NCBI GenBank assembly: GCA_945276085.1
Contig: CALYPO010000004.1
Location: 1 to 49,092, forward strand
Source: an uncultured Gilliamella sp.
GTDB taxonomy: Bacteria > Pseudomonadota > Gammaproteobacteria > Enterobacterales > Orbaceae
Direction of reading: 5' to 3'
Length of the DNA stretch: 49,092 nt
In this document: piece by piece, positions 27,994-36,650 of the stretch
Numbering within the stretch: the first letter of the stretch is position 1
How the letters are laid out: each line of letters starts with the position of its first letter
Notes under the pieces: model-generated
Databases searched by the model: none
The model's input: the letters and a program-made list of their open reading frames with translations, nothing else
Told to the model about the DNA's origin: nothing
Translations under genes and position numbers: made by a program

Positions 27994-29550
27994 ATGATAA
28001 AGAAAATTTTTTTCGGATTTTTATTGGTTGTCACTTCAATCAATCAAGTATTGGCAAGTACTGTAATACAAGGTTATGTTTATGTTAATAAACCAGTTGT
28101 TTCATCGGTGATAGTCCGTGATGTGAATAATAAAATTTTAAAAACGGCGACTAATAGCGATGGGTTTTATCAACAAGATGTTTCTGAACTGACTCCACCA
28201 CTAATTGTTTTTAGTAATGAAAACTCACTTGCCCGAAAAGCGGATGAAGGGCAAATGTGTAACGGTAATTGTTTGGTTTCATACGTTCATACCTTACAAA
28301 AAGATGAAAAAAATACTGTTAATATTAATCCATTAACTGATTTTTTAACTAGTGAACTAGCTAAACAAATCAATCTTCTAGGCCCAGAACAATTTACTGA
28401 TAATCAATTATCTTTTTCAATAGATGATGCTGCATTAAGCCATGCTTATAAAAATTATCATTTGCTGTTTGATAAAGCATTACGCCAAGTAGGTATTATT
28501 GCTAATTCTTTTGATCCACTTACCACCGAAAATCCAGATATTAACAAGCTACTTAATGTAATGTACTTTAATCGTGGATACGATTCTTCTACTGGTAAAG
28601 TAAGTGGTACTGTATTGTTTGATATGCGTTTAAGACCCATTAGCCAAGATTCACCTTTTGATTATGATCAGGCAGTTAAGCAAAAAGAAAGAAATATAAA
28701 TGCTAAGCAACGTATTTTTATTTTAGGTGATTCGACTGCGTCCAACTATGATAAAAAAGTTTATCCAAGAATGGGATGGGGCCAAGTTTTTGATCAGTTT
28801 ATTGATGATAAGGCTGATACGGTTGTCATCAATGGCGCACAGTCAGGCCGTTCAAGCCGTAGTTTCAAAACTGAAGGATGGTTCGATTTACTGATCCCTT
28901 TAATGAAAAAAGGCGATTATATGATCATCGCTTTTGGACATAATGATGAAAAATGTAACGGTAACAATCCGAAACGAGGTAAAGTGGATGTTGCTAATTT
29001 ATGCACTTATCCTAATGATGATAATAACCAAAAACAGTATCCATCAACGCAAGAAAATATGTCATTCCAATCCTCTTTAGAAGGTTATCTCGCTGTGGCA
29101 AAAGCGTTGGATATGACGCCAATTTTAATGACACCAGTCACCCGTTATAAAGATAAGAATAATAACATTGCTTATCAAAATACTAATCCTGTTAGTCATA
29201 CGCATTATACCGCCAATAAACCAGGTTTTGCTTATTGGGGAGATTATTCGAATACGATTAAACATACGGCAAAAGTTAATCAAGTTGCTTTAATTGATTT
29301 GGAGTCATTTAGTATTGATTTTGCCAACCAACACAAAGATGACTGGCAGTCTTACTGGTTAGCTGTAGATCCTAATGATCCTAAATATCCTTATTATAAA
29401 AATCAAACTTCTGGCGTGATTAACAATCCTGATGCTACGCATTTTCAAGAAAAAGGCGCATTAGCTATCGCCAAAATTATTGCTAATGCCATAAACAACG
29501 ATCCTTGGTTACAGCAAGGAATCACTTTCGATCAAACTCAGATTAACTAA
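27994..29550 (+). CDS. SGNH-hydrolase pectin/rhamnogalacturonan acetylesterase (CE12-like, PaeY-like)
   Basis: This exported esterase is predicted to remove acetyl groups from pectin so that lyases can act. Start ATG 27994 (GGTGA upstream) gives 518 residues with a signal peptide, MIKKIFFGFLLVVTSINQVLA. The first 230 residues are an unassigned domain beginning VIQGYVYVNKPVVSSVIVRD, which resembles an Ig-like carboxypeptidase-regulatory fold. The C-terminal SGNH domain has GDSTAS (Ser247), GAQSGRSSRSF, AFGHND and DATHF (Asp480, His483), the rhamnogalacturonan acetylesterase arrangement. Its neighbours are the porin and two pectate lyases. Deacetylation of pectin, not only rhamnogalacturonan, is inferred from context. 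Confidence 0.8.
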   Translation: MIKKIFFGFLLVVTSINQVLASTVIQGYVYVNKPVVSSVIVRDVNNKILKTATNSDGFYQQDVSELTPPLIVFSNENSLARKADEGQMCNGNCLVSYVHTLQKDEKNTVNINPLTDFLTSELAKQINLLGPEQFTDNQLSFSIDDAALSHAYKNYHLLFDKALRQVGIIANSFDPLTTENPDINKLLNVMYFNRGYDSSTGKVSGTVLFDMRLRPISQDSPFDYDQAVKQKERNINAKQRIFILGDSTASNYDKKVYPRMGWGQVFDQFIDDKADTVVINGAQSGRSSRSFKTEGWFDLLIPLMKKGDYMIIAFGHNDEKCNGNNPKRGKVDVANLCTYPNDDNNQKQYPSTQENMSFQSSLEGYLAVAKALDMTPILMTPVTRYKDKNNNIAYQNTNPVSHTHYTANKPGFAYWGDYSNTIKHTAKVNQVALIDLESFSIDFANQHKDDWQSYWLAVDPNDPKYPYYKNQTSGVINNPDATHFQEKGALAIAKIIANAINNDPWLQQGITFDQTQIN

Positions 29551-29568
29551 TAAAAAGGTATTTGTTAA

Positions 29569-30735
29569 ATGAAAAAATTAATCATTGCGCTATTAGTTCC
29601 TTTGGCAATTAATTCATCTATTGCTGCATGTCATGCATTATCTCCGTCTCCTATCAAAATTAGAGAAGCTCGTGATGTTGCACCTAGAGACGGTTTTGGT
29701 GGTTATGATTTAGCGACAAATACCGGCACGATCGGTGGTGCTAAAGCAAATGAAAAAATGATCTTTATGGTGAGTAACAAACAAGATCTTTTAGATGCGA
29801 TTGCGATCAATAAAAATCAGCCTCGTATTATTCAAGTCTCTGGGATTATAGATATTAGTGAAGGCAAACCTTACAAAGACTTTGATGATCAAAAATCTCG
29901 TTCGTTGATCAAAATTCCTAGTGATACCACATTAATTGGTGTTGGTAATAATGCTGGTTTTATCAATGGTTCACTTATGTTGTCTAAAGTAAATAATGTC
30001 ATTATTCGAAATTTAAAAATTGAAGCACCAATTGATGTTGCGCCAAAATTTGAAGAGGGAGATGGATGGAATGCTGAATGGGATGGGATAAATATTATTA
30101 CCTCAACTTATGTTTGGATTGATCATGTCACTCTAACTGATGGTAAATTTACCGATGATATGTACCAGGAAAAAGATGGCTGGAAATATGTACAACATGA
30201 TGGTTTATTGGATATTAAGCGTGGTAGTGATTTCATTACTATCTCTTATTGTCTATTTGAAAACCATGATAAAACTATGTTAATTGGCCATAGTGATAAA
30301 AATGCTGATCAGGATGAGAATAAGTTAAATATCACGCTTCATCATAATGTTTTTTTAGACATCACTCAACGCGCACCAAGAGTAAGGTTCGGCAAAATCC
30401 ACATGTATAACAACCTGTTTAAAGGATCGGTTAATAAATCTAAAACTGTATACCCATATCAATACTCTATTGGCTTAGGCTATAAAGGTAGTGTGCTTTC
30501 GGAAAATAATCAATTTATGATTGATGGTTTAAAAGATAACTGCAAAGTAGCTAAACAGTTTAAAGGCGATAACCTTCGGGATAATAATTCTCTATTTAAT
30601 CAATCTAAGTTGAAATTATCATCATGTGGTTTTGTTGATAATTTGAATTGGTCTGTGCCTTATCAATATAGCGTGGATGATATTAAGCAATTTAGTAAAA
30701 ACTATGGACGATTAGTCGGTAGTGGAAAGCTTTAG
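29569..30735 (+). CDS. Pectate lyase, polysaccharide lyase family 1
   Basis: This is a secreted endo-pectate lyase that cleaves polygalacturonate by calcium-dependent beta-elimination. It has 388 residues with a signal peptide, MKKLIIALLVPLAINSSIA. The parallel beta-helix core shows family signatures WIDHVTLTDG, a conserved DGLLDIKRGSDFITISYC block, LHHNVFLDITQRAPRVRFG with catalytic Arg near 271, and IHMYNNLF. The length fits PelA/PelB/PelC-type enzymes. It lies 18 nt after the esterase gene and uses the same probable promoter. Confidence 0.92.
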   Translation: MKKLIIALLVPLAINSSIAACHALSPSPIKIREARDVAPRDGFGGYDLATNTGTIGGAKANEKMIFMVSNKQDLLDAIAINKNQPRIIQVSGIIDISEGKPYKDFDDQKSRSLIKIPSDTTLIGVGNNAGFINGSLMLSKVNNVIIRNLKIEAPIDVAPKFEEGDGWNAEWDGINIITSTYVWIDHVTLTDGKFTDDMYQEKDGWKYVQHDGLLDIKRGSDFITISYCLFENHDKTMLIGHSDKNADQDENKLNITLHHNVFLDITQRAPRVRFGKIHMYNNLFKGSVNKSKTVYPYQYSIGLGYKGSVLSENNQFMIDGLKDNCKVAKQFKGDNLRDNNSLFNQSKLKLSSCGFVDNLNWSVPYQYSVDDIKQFSKNYGRLVGSGKL

Positions 30736-30770
30736 AATTATTGAAATAAACAAAAATGTTAGGACCCATA

Positions 30771-33014
30771 ATGAAAAAAATATTAACTTCAATACTTTGT
30801 CTGTCTTCGCTTTATGTTAGCGCAGCTTCTGCACAAGAGTGGAAAGCGATAGCATTTGGCCAATCGACTGACTTAAATTTTGCCTCACTTATCAAGCCTG
30901 AAAAAGTGGGAACCAATAATGCATGGATTGCTGGTCAAAAAGATTATTTAGTTCCAAATCAACCTTATCAATTACCGTCAGATTTCTATTTAGAGAGTCG
31001 TGGCGGTAAAATTGCTAACTCGCATGATGGAATGGTGGTTTTTTATACTCAATTACCCGTTAATCAAACTTTTACTTTAGAAAGTGATGTTACCTTAGAG
31101 CAAATAGGACCTGAAGTGGATGGAAAAACGCCTGCCGCTCAAGAAGCGGTTGGTTTATTTGCTCGTGATACTATTGGCGTAGCTAGAAGTGATCCTCAGC
31201 CGGCTGGTTATGAGGAGTTTCCAAATGCTTCAAATGTAATTATGAATGCATTAATTACTCAAAATCAAAAAAATGATAATTTAGTAAAAGTAACCGGCTT
31301 AGTACGTGATGGTGTAAAAAAAGCATGGGGTAATGAAGGCATATCAATTGAGAAAGTTGGTTATGTTGAAAATGTTAATTATGTTGATGTTAAAAGTATG
31401 CATTTAACAATGACCAGAACGGCAGATCAATTTATCTTATCGATGAAAAATAATGCGACTGGTGAAGAGAAACAGTGGGCAACCAATGATTATTCAGGAT
31501 TCTTAAATCAACAAGATAACAAAAATATTTATGTCGGCTTTTTTGCTTCTAGAAACGCAAAAGTTGAGTTCAAAAATTCTAAATTAACCCTCAGTGATGT
31601 AACGGTTGATTATGATAAATTACCCGCTAAACCTGAGGTAATTGTTGATATTAAACCAACGTTAATTTTATCATCACCGAATGATGTATATAGTAAAAAT
31701 TATACATTACAATTTTTCCCAAATACTTCAGGTACCGTATTTGTTAAAGAAATTAATAAAACGTTGAATGCGGAAGTTGGTAAGTTATTACAGTTTCCAG
31801 CTCAGCTAAAAGATGGAACTAATACCTTTACTGTTGAGTTTACTGATAATGCTAAAAATAATACTCAAATTTTTACAATTAATCTAAATAAATCATCGAT
31901 TGAAAATTTATCTAATATTATTGTTTCGCCAGAAGGTAAAAAGGATAATAAAGGTACCAAACAATCACCGGTTGATTTCGAAACGGCTGTTAATAGCGTT
32001 GAACCGGGCGGTGTTATTCATTTGATGGATGGTTATTATGACGGCATAACTCTTCCGGCTCAATTAAGTGGATTACCCGGTAAATTAAAAACCATACAAG
32101 CCATTAATAAGCATAAAGCGATTTTTATTAACACTACGTTTAATTTAGATAGCAACTATTGGTCTATTAAGCAGGTTATCTTTGATGGAAATATTGATGA
32201 TAAAGATAATAAACCAGCTTATTTAAGAATTTCGGGCAGTCATAATGTGATTGATCAAGTTATTACACGTAATAATAGTGATACAGGTTTGGCAATCTCA
32301 GCTAAAAAGAAAAATCAAAATCGAATTTATTGGCCATCTTATAACCTAATTCTTAACTCTGATTCTTATAATAATATGGATAAATCAGGTAAAAATGCTG
32401 ATGGTTTTGCCGCTAAATTGGGTGTTGGTAAAGGGAATGTATTTAGAGGGTGTATTGCTCATAATAATACTGATGATGGTTTCGATCTTTATAACAAGAT
32501 TGAAGATGGCCCAAATGATCCGGTATTAATTGATAGTTCTGTTACATATTCAAACGGTTTTCCTTTTTCAAAACCCAATATTGCTAAAGGGAGTATAGGT
32601 AATGGCTTTAAATTAGGAGCAGAAGGTCAACCGGTAAATCATAAAATTATCAATTCAATTTCCTTAAATAATAATATGGATGGCTTTACTGATAATTTTA
32701 ATACTGGTTCTTATATCATGAATAATAATATTTCGATCAATAGTGCGAGGTATAATTATATTTTACGTGCTAATCCTTATGAATTTTTAAAACCAGTGGT
32801 CATTTTTGAACACAATTATTCTATTCGTGATAGCTGGCAATCAGCGATAAAAGATTCATTTGGACCACAGATTAAAAGTAAAGATTTTAAATCTGTAACC
32901 AGCAATCAATTATGGAAAGGAAATAGTGACTTTAAAATCACTCGAGATAAAAACGGTAATATAGTGTTACCAAAAGAGCTAAAAACGCTAATCGAAAAAA
33001 ATAAAGCTAAATAA
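30771..33014 (+). CDS. pelX: Exopolygalacturonate lyase, PL9 family (PelX-like)
   Basis: This 747-residue exported lyase is of the size and architecture of Dickeya PelX, a periplasmic exopolygalacturonate lyase that releases unsaturated digalacturonate. Start ATG 30771 has GGA 8 nt upstream and opens a signal peptide ending SAASA. The N-terminal third (to about 290) is a beta-sandwich-like region with FTLESDVTLEQIGPEVDGKTPAAQEAVGLFARD. The PL9 beta-helix follows, with NADGFAAKLGVGKGN (candidate catalytic Lys549) and NNTDDGFDLYNK (calcium ligands). It ends the porin-esterase-lyase unit. Confidence 0.88.
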   Translation: MKKILTSILCLSSLYVSAASAQEWKAIAFGQSTDLNFASLIKPEKVGTNNAWIAGQKDYLVPNQPYQLPSDFYLESRGGKIANSHDGMVVFYTQLPVNQTFTLESDVTLEQIGPEVDGKTPAAQEAVGLFARDTIGVARSDPQPAGYEEFPNASNVIMNALITQNQKNDNLVKVTGLVRDGVKKAWGNEGISIEKVGYVENVNYVDVKSMHLTMTRTADQFILSMKNNATGEEKQWATNDYSGFLNQQDNKNIYVGFFASRNAKVEFKNSKLTLSDVTVDYDKLPAKPEVIVDIKPTLILSSPNDVYSKNYTLQFFPNTSGTVFVKEINKTLNAEVGKLLQFPAQLKDGTNTFTVEFTDNAKNNTQIFTINLNKSSIENLSNIIVSPEGKKDNKGTKQSPVDFETAVNSVEPGGVIHLMDGYYDGITLPAQLSGLPGKLKTIQAINKHKAIFINTTFNLDSNYWSIKQVIFDGNIDDKDNKPAYLRISGSHNVIDQVITRNNSDTGLAISAKKKNQNRIYWPSYNLILNSDSYNNMDKSGKNADGFAAKLGVGKGNVFRGCIAHNNTDDGFDLYNKIEDGPNDPVLIDSSVTYSNGFPFSKPNIAKGSIGNGFKLGAEGQPVNHKIINSISLNNNMDGFTDNFNTGSYIMNNNISINSARYNYILRANPYEFLKPVVIFEHNYSIRDSWQSAIKDSFGPQIKSKDFKSVTSNQLWKGNSDFKITRDKNGNIVLPKELKTLIEKNKAK

Positions 33015-33238
33015 TTAAAATAATAGAGTGCTAGATCTAGTAAGATTTAGCACTTTTAATCTTTTCAATCAGCAATCTCATTCCTCTATTTTTAAATTAA
33101 ATCGGTTTAATCATTTGTTAATGAAAAATACATTAGAATTTATTCTATTAAGTTAGAAACGATTAAAAATAGTGAATTGAGCCATTTCACCAGTTAAGTT
33201 GAAATGGCACAAAATTGAAGGATGTAGTAAACTCTAAA
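33015..33238. other. Convergent spacer with inverted repeat
   Basis: Apart from the terminator at 33027-33058, this AT-rich spacer contains a perfect 9-bp inverted repeat, GCCATTTCA (33181-33189) with TGAAATGGC (33200-33208), 30 nt from the end of the isomerase gene. It lacks an adjacent T-run on either strand, so its role as a terminator is doubtful. Confidence 0.5.
33027..33058 (+). terminator. Probable terminator after the PL9 lyase gene
   Basis: AGTGCTA (33027-33033) pairs with TAGCACT (33048-33054), and the right arm runs into TTTAATCTTTT. The stem is only 7 bp, but it lies 13 nt beyond the stop codon. Confidence 0.65.
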
Positions 33239-33874
33239 TTAAGCTAGTAAGCTTTTGATGTAATTGGTTATTTCAGGATCTTGACTATTTTCAAATAAAC
33301 ATTTTTGGAAACGCTCACCTCTGATCGCATCTTTAAGTAATGATTGATCAATTGACTTCAATGCTTCAATTAAACTTTTTCCTGCTGCATTTTTCATATC
33401 ATTTAAAATTACAGCATTAGCATTTTGAGATTCACGACGCTCAGGTGGATAACCTAATCCTTTTTCGCCATCAAATGCTTTTTCAAAAATATAACGAGCA
33501 TTGAGTTCTGCACCCCAACCAAAGCCTTTAGCAAAAGCAAGTGATAACGCATTACCATTATTTACTTGTGCAAATAAATAAGCATCAGTAGGTTCAATAC
33601 AATAACCACAGTTAACACCAGGGAATGCATTTAACGCCATTAATGCGCCTTGTCCTGTTCCACAACCTGTGATAACAAAATCAACGGCTTTACTGTTTAA
33701 TAAAATAGCGCTAATAATACCTAAATGAACATAAGTTAATTTTTTATCATTGTCGCCATCCATGCCAACGTTAAAAACAGTATGTCCATATTTCTCAGTT
33801 GCGTTTTTTAATTCATTTAAAATAATTGGATTTTTAGCAGCTTGGCTAAATTCGTTCATTAGTGCTATTTTCAT
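33239..33874 (-). CDS. RpiB/LacAB-family isomerase, probable 4-deoxy-5-hexulose-uronate isomerase (DhuI-like)
   Basis: This 211-residue protein has the RpiB/LacA/LacB fold signatures: a nucleotide-like N-terminus MKIALMNEFSQAAKNP, VDFVITGCGTGQGALMALNAFPGV with the Cys-containing loop near residue 90, and NNGNALSLAFAKGFG. True RpiB is shorter (about 150). The streptococcal DhuI isomerases that act on unsaturated uronate products are RpiB-family proteins of this length and are paired with an SDR reductase, DhuD. Here the gene is divergent from ogl and near kduD, and no KduI-type cupin gene occurs in the island. I therefore infer it supplies the KduI step. A pentose phosphate role is less likely. 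AGAGGAAA precedes the ATG. Confidence 0.72.
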   Translation of the reverse strand: MKIALMNEFSQAAKNPIILNELKNATEKYGHTVFNVGMDGDNDKKLTYVHLGIISAILLNSKAVDFVITGCGTGQGALMALNAFPGVNCGYCIEPTDAYLFAQVNNGNALSLAFAKGFGWGAELNARYIFEKAFDGEKGLGYPPERRESQNANAVILNDMKNAAGKSLIEALKSIDQSLLKDAIRGERFQKCLFENSQDPEITNYIKSLLA

Positions 33875-33974
33875 GATTTTCCTCTATTTTGATAGAAATA
33901 ATAACTAATTGCATATTAGTACATTTCGTTTTCATTATAATCCTACCCAAAAATATATCAATTTTTTTAACTAA

Positions 33975-33993
33975 AATAAAACGATGTTTTAAT
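33975..33993. promoter_or_regulatory. KdgR-like operator upstream of ogl
   Basis: AATAAAACGATGTTTTAAT is an imperfect palindrome that fits the KdgR consensus (AATRAAAY, central bases, TGTTTYATT) at nearly all positions. It lies between the isomerase gene and ogl and next to a CRP site. Confidence 0.72.
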
Positions 33994-34006
33994 AAATTTA
34001 TTGCAA

Positions 34007-34022
34007 TGTGATGAAAGTCACA
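34007..34022. promoter_or_regulatory. CRP-type site, perfect half-sites
   Basis: TGTGATGAAAGTCACA has both CRP half-sites, TGTGA and TCACA, with the standard 6-nt spacer. It lies 84 nt before the ogl start and 13 nt from the KdgR-like box, a position fitting CRP activation of ogl. Confidence 0.82.
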
Positions 34023-34106
34023 AAAACGTCTTAATTTTTATATTACTATATTTAATAAATGAAAATCTTTTAAACATTTAATTATATTTATATTCAGGGA
34101 GTTCAT

Positions 34107-35279
34107 ATGGCTAAGGGGAATATCGTAAGGCTATCATATTCATCATTTACAGATGAAGATTCAAAAAATGAAATTATTCGGTTAACGCCAGAAGGTATTT
34201 TATGCCACCGTAATTATTTTTATCAAAAATGTTTTACCAATGATGGTCAAAAATTACTTTTTGCTGGTGAATTTGATACTCATCGTAACTATTATTTACT
34301 CGATATTGAAAAACAAACAGCAAAACAACTTACTGAAGGACCTGGCGATAATACTTTCGGTGGTTTTTTATCACCAGATGATAAATTTTTATACTATGTT
34401 AAAAATGAACGCAACTTACAACAAGTTAATCTTGAAACGTTAGAAGAAAAAAATGTTTATACTGTTCCTGATGAATGGGTTGGTTATGGCACATGGGTTG
34501 CTAATAGTGATTGTAATGAAATTGTTGGAATTGAAATTGATAAAAAAGATTGGACGCCACTTACCGATTGGACAATATTTAAAGCATTTTATGATAAGAA
34601 TCCACACTGCCGTTTAATCAAGATTGATATTGAAACAGGTGTAGCTAAAACAGTTATTGATCAGAATGTATGGTTAGGTCACCCAATTTTTAGACCTTTT
34701 GATGATAAAACTATCGCATTTTGCCATGAAGGTCCTCATGATTTAGTTGATGCAAGAATTTGGTTGGTTGATCGTGATGGTAAAAATGAACGAAAAGCGC
34801 ATGATAATTTACCTGGTGAAAGTTGCACTCATGAATTTTGGGTTCCAGATGGTTCTGGATTAGCTTATGTATCTTATATGAAAGGGCAACAAGAACGATA
34901 TATTCGTCTTTATAATCCGGTAACTGATGAAGATAAAGAAATCATGGAGATGCCAGCTTGTTCGCACTTAATGAGTAATTTTGATGGCACACTTTATATT
35001 GGTGATGGAACAGGCAGTCCTGTAGATGTAATTGATACAAGTGGCTATAAAATTGAAAATGATCCATGGCTTTATATTTTAGCACCTAAAACAAAAACAG
35101 CTCATAAGTTGGTTAAGCATAATAGTACATGGCGAGTTTTAGATGGTGATCGTCAAGTTACTCACCCTCATCCATCATTTTCACCTGATAATAAATACGT
35201 TTTATATTCATGTGATGCACAAGATGAACCTGCACTTTATTTAACCAAAGTGCCAGCTAACATATTAGAAGAAATGTGA
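34107..35279 (+). CDS. ogl: Oligogalacturonate lyase, PL22 family
   Basis: Ogl is a cytoplasmic beta-propeller lyase that cuts unsaturated digalacturonate into 5-keto-4-deoxyuronate. The 390-residue protein lacks a signal peptide, as expected, and matches the Ogl family throughout (CHRNYFYQKCFTNDG, GPHDLVDARIWL). The manganese ligands of the characterised Yersinia enzyme (H287, Q350, H353, H355) occur at the same residue numbers here: ACSHLM gives His287 and DRQVTHPHP gives Gln350, His353 and His355. It heads a run with kduD and kdgF and has KdgR and CRP sites upstream. Confidence 0.96.
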   Translation: MAKGNIVRLSYSSFTDEDSKNEIIRLTPEGILCHRNYFYQKCFTNDGQKLLFAGEFDTHRNYYLLDIEKQTAKQLTEGPGDNTFGGFLSPDDKFLYYVKNERNLQQVNLETLEEKNVYTVPDEWVGYGTWVANSDCNEIVGIEIDKKDWTPLTDWTIFKAFYDKNPHCRLIKIDIETGVAKTVIDQNVWLGHPIFRPFDDKTIAFCHEGPHDLVDARIWLVDRDGKNERKAHDNLPGESCTHEFWVPDGSGLAYVSYMKGQQERYIRLYNPVTDEDKEIMEMPACSHLMSNFDGTLYIGDGTGSPVDVIDTSGYKIENDPWLYILAPKTKTAHKLVKHNSTWRVLDGDRQVTHPHPSFSPDNKYVLYSCDAQDEPALYLTKVPANILEEM

Positions 35280-35298
35280 TAGACCTTTTTGTCTATCA
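35277..35298 (+). repeat. Hairpin between ogl and kduD
   Basis: TGATAGAC (35277-35284) and GTCTATCA (35291-35298) form a perfect 8-bp stem with loop CTTTTT, starting at the ogl stop codon. No T-run follows. It could stabilise the upstream mRNA or attenuate transcription between the two genes. Confidence 0.55.
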
Positions 35299-35321
35299 TA
35301 ACTATAACGGAGAATATAATT

Positions 35322-36122
35322 ATGTCGATTTTAAATAAATTTTCACTCAACAATAAAATAGCGCTGGTAACGGGCGCTTCTTATGGCATCGGTTTTGAGA
35401 TAGCAAAATCATTAGCCGGTGCCGGAGCGAAAATCGTATTTAATGATGTCGTGCCTGAAAATTTACAAAAAGGACTTGATGCTTATAAAGCAGCTGGTAT
35501 TGATGCCCATGGCTATCTATTTGATATTACGGATGAAGCTGCTGTTGAAAAATCGATTGCTCAAATTGAAAAAGAACATGGTGTGATTGATATTTTAGTC
35601 AACAATGCTGGTATTATTCAACGCAAATCAATGCTTGAAACAAGTGCGGCTGATTATCGTAAAATTATTGATATCGACTTAACAGGTCAATTTATTATGG
35701 CAAAAGCAGTCCTTCCTTCAATGATCAAAAAAGGAAGTGGCAAAATTATCAACATCTGTTCAATGATGAGTGAACTTGGTCGTGAAACGGTTGTTGGTTA
35801 TGCATCGGCTAAAGGTGGTTTAAAAATGTTAACCAAAAATATCTGTTCTGAATTTGGTCATGCCAATATTCAATGTAACGGTATTGGTCCAGGTTATATT
35901 GCCACTCCTCAAACTGCGCCATTACGTGAAAAACAAGCAGATGGTTCTCGTCACCCATTTGATCAGTTCATTATTGCTAAAACACCGGCAGGCCGATGGG
36001 GGACTCCTGATGATTTAGCTGGTGCAGCCGTATTTTTAGCATCGGAAGCATCAAATTTTGTTAACGGCCATATTCTTTATGTTGATGGTGGTATTTTAGC
36101 TTATATCGGTAAACAACCTTAA
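35322..36122 (+). CDS. kduD: 2-dehydro-3-deoxy-D-gluconate 5-dehydrogenase KduD (SDR family)
   Basis: KduD reduces 2,5-diketo-3-deoxygluconate to 2-keto-3-deoxygluconate with NAD(P)H. Start ATG 35322, with GGAG 8 nt upstream, gives 266 residues, MSILNKFSLNNKIALVTG. SDR motifs are complete: TGASYGIG for nucleotide binding, NNAGI, and catalytic Ser plus YASAK. GPGYIATPQTAPLR is typical of KduD. In streptococci the equivalent enzyme is DhuD, paired with an RpiB-type isomerase like the one at 33239. The substrate assignment comes from pathway context and family. Confidence 0.93.
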   Translation: MSILNKFSLNNKIALVTGASYGIGFEIAKSLAGAGAKIVFNDVVPENLQKGLDAYKAAGIDAHGYLFDITDEAAVEKSIAQIEKEHGVIDILVNNAGIIQRKSMLETSAADYRKIIDIDLTGQFIMAKAVLPSMIKKGSGKIINICSMMSELGRETVVGYASAKGGLKMLTKNICSEFGHANIQCNGIGPGYIATPQTAPLREKQADGSRHPFDQFIIAKTPAGRWGTPDDLAGAAVFLASEASNFVNGHILYVDGGILAYIGKQP

Positions 36123-36151
36123 TAAAATAAGGTTAAAAATTAGATAATTTA

Positions 36152-36199
36152 AGAGATAATAAAATAAAAGGATATTATTTATTATCTCTGTTTTTTTTA
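36152..36199 (+). terminator. Terminator between kduD and kdgF
   Basis: AGAGATAAT (36152-36160), extended by further A/T pairs, pairs with ATTATCTCT (36181-36189) and is followed by a run of eight T residues from 36191. If it works fully, kdgF needs its own promoter; partial readthrough would set different levels. Confidence 0.75.
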
Positions 36200-36218
36200 T
36201 AAATTTAGGAGTAATGTC

Positions 36219-36539
36219 ATGTTTTGTTTTAATTCAGATATTGAATTAATTGATTTAGGAAATGGGGTTAAACGTAAAATTTTAGCTCATGATGGTAATA
36301 TGATGGCGGTTGAAGTTCATTTTGAAACTGGCGCAATTGGTGCGATGCATCATCATCCACATGAACAACTAACCTATGTTTTGTCTGGTGAATTTGAATT
36401 TACTATCGGTGATGAGACTAAGATTGTTCGTGCTGGTGATACATTATATAAAAAACCCAATATTGAACATGGTTGTGTTTGCAAACAAGCTGGCGTTTTG
36501 CTTGATATGTTTACTCCTCAAAGATTAGATTTTTTATAA
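36219..36539 (+). CDS. kdgF: Pectin degradation cupin KdgF
   Basis: This 106-residue single-domain cupin is the size of KdgF, which catalyses linearisation of 4,5-unsaturated galacturonate to the open-chain keto form. Metal-binding histidines are visible in MHHHPHEQLTYVLSGEFEF and in IEHGC. TTAGGAG lies 7 nt before ATG 36219. It comes after ogl and kduD and before kdgR, which supports the role. Confidence 0.92.
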   Translation: MFCFNSDIELIDLGNGVKRKILAHDGNMMAVEVHFETGAIGAMHHHPHEQLTYVLSGEFEFTIGDETKIVRAGDTLYKKPNIEHGCVCKQAGVLLDMFTPQRLDFL

Positions 36540-36650
36540 AATAGCTAGTTCATTATTAATTATGATATACTTTCGATAATTTTGATTTGTTCTAGTTGAT
36601 CATTTAATAATAGAATAATGACTAATTTTTAGTAAGGAGATGTGCTAATA

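Larger units (their letters stand above)
33875..34106. promoter_or_regulatory. Divergent control region of isomerase gene and ogl
   Basis: This 232-nt region holds a KdgR-like palindrome (33975-33993) and a perfect CRP-type site (34007-34022), listed separately. A second weaker KdgR-like half, AATGAAAACGAAATG on the minus strand, lies near 33926-33940 on the isomerase side. Confidence 0.65.

Noticed and set aside
33181-33208. Perfect 9-bp inverted repeat as a terminator of the isomerase gene
   Set aside because: No T-run adjoins it on either strand; kept only as an inverted repeat in the spacer entry.
36540-36641. KdgR box before kdgF or kdgR
   Set aside because: I looked for the palindrome in the spacers before kdgF and kdgR and found nothing better than AT-rich chance matches.
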